A stretch of DNA of 24,799 nt. Origin: a bacterium (GTDB taxonomy: Bacteria > Bacteroidota > Bacteroidia > Bacteroidales > Muribaculaceae). The stretch spans positions 1 through 24,799 of the forward strand of contig SFTJ01000049.1 of the NCBI GenBank assembly GCA_004563195.1. Reading direction: 5' to 3'. The translations under genes and the position numbers were made by a program. This document shows positions 23,264 to 24,799 of this stretch, piece by piece. Position 1 is the first letter of the stretch. The number at the start of each line of letters is the position of its first letter. Below the pieces are notes generated by a model. The model was not told the DNA's origin. It worked only from the letters and a program-made list of their open reading frames with translations, and made no database searches.

Positions 23264-23306
23264 ATTCTCCGAAAATATTCGGCGAATAATTTGTTTATTC
23301 TCCGAA
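23264..23306. promoter_or_regulatory. Three-copy operator-like repeat at the fic promoter
   Basis: The half-site ATTCTCCGAA occurs at 23264-23273 and 23297-23306 on the plus strand, and as ATTCGCCGAA on the minus strand at 23278-23287. The first two form an inverted pair with a 4-base centre. The third sits in the spacer between the -33 and -7 elements of the promoter, so a bound protein would block RNA polymerase. Confidence 0.65.
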
Positions 23307-23320
23307 TATCACTAATTTTG
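23290..23320 (+). promoter_or_regulatory. Bacteroidetes-type promoter of the Fic gene
   Basis: TTTG (23290-23293), exactly 19 bases, then TAATTTTG (23313-23320): a full match. The start codon is 17 bases beyond the -7 element, so the leader is very short. Confidence 0.75.
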
Positions 23321-23337
23321 TCACAAAATATAGCATT

Positions 23338-24438
23338 ATGAGATATATACATGATTCTGAAAATTGGTGGCAATTCCATTATGATAGCCAACAAATAATG
23401 AATGTATTAGGTCGAGTACGAGCCAAACAAGGCTGTCTAATAGGACGAATGATGTCTTTAGGATTTGACTCACAAGATGAAGCTATGCTCTCAAATTTGT
23501 CGCTTGAACTTGTTCGTTCTTCAGAAATTGAGGGCAAAGAGTTGAATCTTGAAGAGGTTCGATCTTCAATTGCTCGCCGACTTGGAATTGGCACAGCAGG
23601 TCTTGTGCCAGTGTCTCGTTATGTTGATGGTGTAGTAGAAATGCAATTAGACGCAACGCAAAACTATGCCAATGCACTTACTCACGACAGACTTTTTGGG
23701 TGGCATAATGTACTATTCCCTACAGGAATGAGTGGTTTATATCGCATAGAAGTTGGCAAGTATCGTTCGGGAGAAATGCGGGTTGTATCCGGTGCTATGG
23801 GAAAAGAAAAGGTGCATTATCAAGCACCTTCGCCAGAGCGAGTTCCTGCAGAAATGGACCGTTTTATTGAGTGGGTCAACAATAGCAATGGTATAGATGC
23901 TGTATTGAAAGCAGCTATTGCTCATTTATGGTTTGTATCAATACACCCATTTGATGACGGAAATGGTAGAATAACAAGAGCTTTGACCGACATGTTACTA
24001 GCTCGCTCCGAAAATAGTAGTAAACGTTTTTATTCTGTATCTGCCGAAATAAAAAATTTACAAAAGGAATATTATGAAGTATTGGAACGTACACAACGCG
24101 GAAATGGCGATATCACCGATTGGCTTTTGTGGTTTTTACATTGCTTTGAACAAGCATTAAGTGCATCAGAAAGCACTTTATCTTCGGTAATGTACAAAGC
24201 TGAATTTTGGGAACGCAATCGAGATGTCTCATTCAATGAGAGACAAAGAAAATTGTTGAATATGCTATTTGATGGATTCAATGGCAAATTAACCAGTAGT
24301 AAGTGGGCTAAAATTGCAAAATGCTCATCAGATACTGCACTAAATGATATAACTGACCTCATTGCAAAAGGCATATTACAGAAAACCAATGAGGGAGGTC
24401 GTAGCACCAACTATATATTAGTAGATTCTAATTCTTAA
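23338..24438 (+). CDS. Fic-domain protein (probable protein AMPylase) with N-terminal inhibitory motif
   Basis: 366 residues. The N-terminal part (about 1-80, starting YIHDSENWWQFHYD) resembles the DUF4172-type lead domain. It contains SSEIEG at 61-66, which fits the inhibitory (S/T)xxxE(G/N) motif of class II Fic proteins. The Fic core has the full active-site motif H203-P-F-D-D-G-N-G-R211. The C-terminal part (about 285-366, including SSKWAKIAKCSSDTALNDITDLIAKG) looks like a winged helix-turn-helix. Such enzymes transfer AMP from ATP to a protein hydroxyl; the target is unknown. The gene and its flanks are clearly AT-richer than the rest of the window, suggesting horizontal transfer. It stands alone, with a perfect promoter overlapped by repeated operator-like sites. 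Confidence 0.93.
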   Translation: MRYIHDSENWWQFHYDSQQIMNVLGRVRAKQGCLIGRMMSLGFDSQDEAMLSNLSLELVRSSEIEGKELNLEEVRSSIARRLGIGTAGLVPVSRYVDGVVEMQLDATQNYANALTHDRLFGWHNVLFPTGMSGLYRIEVGKYRSGEMRVVSGAMGKEKVHYQAPSPERVPAEMDRFIEWVNNSNGIDAVLKAAIAHLWFVSIHPFDDGNGRITRALTDMLLARSENSSKRFYSVSAEIKNLQKEYYEVLERTQRGNGDITDWLLWFLHCFEQALSASESTLSSVMYKAEFWERNRDVSFNERQRKLLNMLFDGFNGKLTSSKWAKIAKCSSDTALNDITDLIAKGILQKTNEGGRSTNYILVDSNS

Positions 24439-24541
24439 TTCTAGCAAATAGCGATAGCCAAACCTAATTAGCAATGATATTGAAATTTCATCAACAATTG
24501 GAAACAATAAAAACAATTATTGTAGAAAGCGATAAAAATTT

Positions 24542-24574
24542 CTGTTTGCAATTCTATTTGCAATTCTGTTTGCC
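24542..24574 (+). repeat. 12-bp tandem repeats downstream of the Fic gene
   Basis: CTGTTTGCAATT, CTATTTGCAATT and a partial CTGTTTGCC follow each other without a gap. The surrounding 24439-24603 is AT-rich with no reading frame that looks like a gene. Confidence 0.6.
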
Positions 24575-24603
24575 AAAATAATAATCACAATAACACTATA
24601 TGA

Positions 24604-24640
24604 AAAAGCATTGAAGGAATAAACAGCCCTCAATGCTTTT
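24604..24640. terminator. Hairpin terminator after the Fic gene
   Basis: AAAAGCATTGA (24604-24614) pairs with TCAATGCTTTT (24630-24640). Two more G-C pairs can form inside past a bulged A. The stem ends in A's and T's on both strands, so it could act in either direction. Confidence 0.6.
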
Positions 24641-24699
24641 AATATCTCTATCGCAAATTCCTAAACCTCCAATCCAGCATTCTTGCAATAATGAAAAAT

Positions 24700-24795
24700 G
24701 TTATTGCTGTCCGATAAAATTATTTTGAGCCGGTCATACAAAATTAGGGCTGGCACCTATTGCAGGAGTCAGCCCTTTTTGGTTACTTTGCTTTT
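24700..24795 (-). repeat. Terminal inverted repeat, right copy
   Basis: This is the reverse complement of 4-100 with a few changes. Its hairpin (24747-24775) is followed on the plus strand by TTTTT at 24776-24780, so it can end transcription coming from the Fic side. On the minus strand a short frame continues past the repeat to a stop at 24661 (ending HYCKNAGLEV). It may be a chance frame or the edge of a mobile element cut off by the window. Confidence 0.85.
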
Positions 24796-24799
24796 ACCA

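Noticed and set aside
1..24799. A 24.8-kb composite transposon bounded by the terminal inverted repeats
   Set aside because: The content is largely housekeeping (frr, pyrH, obg, rpoN, ispG, purE, gcv) and no transposase or integrase is present; a contig break at a repeat explains the ends better.

Overview
The window reads as a chromosomal contig from a member of the Bacteroidales, possibly Muribaculaceae. The order-level call rests on three things. Several intergenic regions carry the Bacteroidetes promoter TTTG-N19/20-TAnnTTTG. The IspG protein is the long type with an insert (611 aa). A SPFH protein is paired with a 55-aa ribbon-helix-helix protein. The family-level guess is weaker and is inference only. 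Base composition is moderately GC-rich apart from the last ~1.7 kb (the Fic gene and its flanks), which is visibly AT-rich. No rRNA, tRNA, CRISPR array or intact insertion sequence was seen.

Layout, left to right. The two ends (4-100 and 24700-24795) are inverted copies of one ~97-bp repeat containing a terminator-like hairpin; most likely the contig was cut at an interspersed repeat. Next come a small two-helix membrane protein (-) and a 650-bp gene-free stretch. That stretch holds an array of small hairpins, four of them each followed directly by CGGTT, and a ~250-bp nested palindrome. Then pyrH-frr (-) with its own promoter and terminator, and a (-) group neuC-neuA-M16 peptidase in which the 3' end of neuC is frameshifted. 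Divergent from it is a (+) set for glycine cleavage: lplA, gcvT, gcvH, gcvPA, gcvPB, lpd. It encodes every protein of the glycine cleavage system plus a ligase that could attach lipoate to GcvH.

The middle holds a PAP2-type phosphatase (-), a SPFH membrane protein plus a ribbon-helix-helix protein (+), and pgeF overlapping obg (-). Divergent from obg is rpoN (+). A textbook sigma-54 promoter (TGGCACG-N4-TTGCA) lies 73 bp upstream of the rpoN start codon, with a dyad about 100 bp further up. This suggests that sigma-54 drives its own gene, alongside a housekeeping promoter. Downstream is a (+) series: a PAP2-like membrane protein, purE, ispG and a secreted SGNH hydrolase.

The right end holds an AT-rich, probably acquired Fic-family AMPylase-like protein with a built-in inhibitory motif and a C-terminal helix-turn-helix-like region. 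Its promoter is an exact Bacteroidetes match overlapped by three copies of a 10-bp half-site (ATTCTCCGAA or ATTCGCCGAA), which looks like an autoregulatory operator. The most rewarding items for follow-up are the rpoN control region, the Fic operator, the CGGTT hairpin array and the broken neuC.
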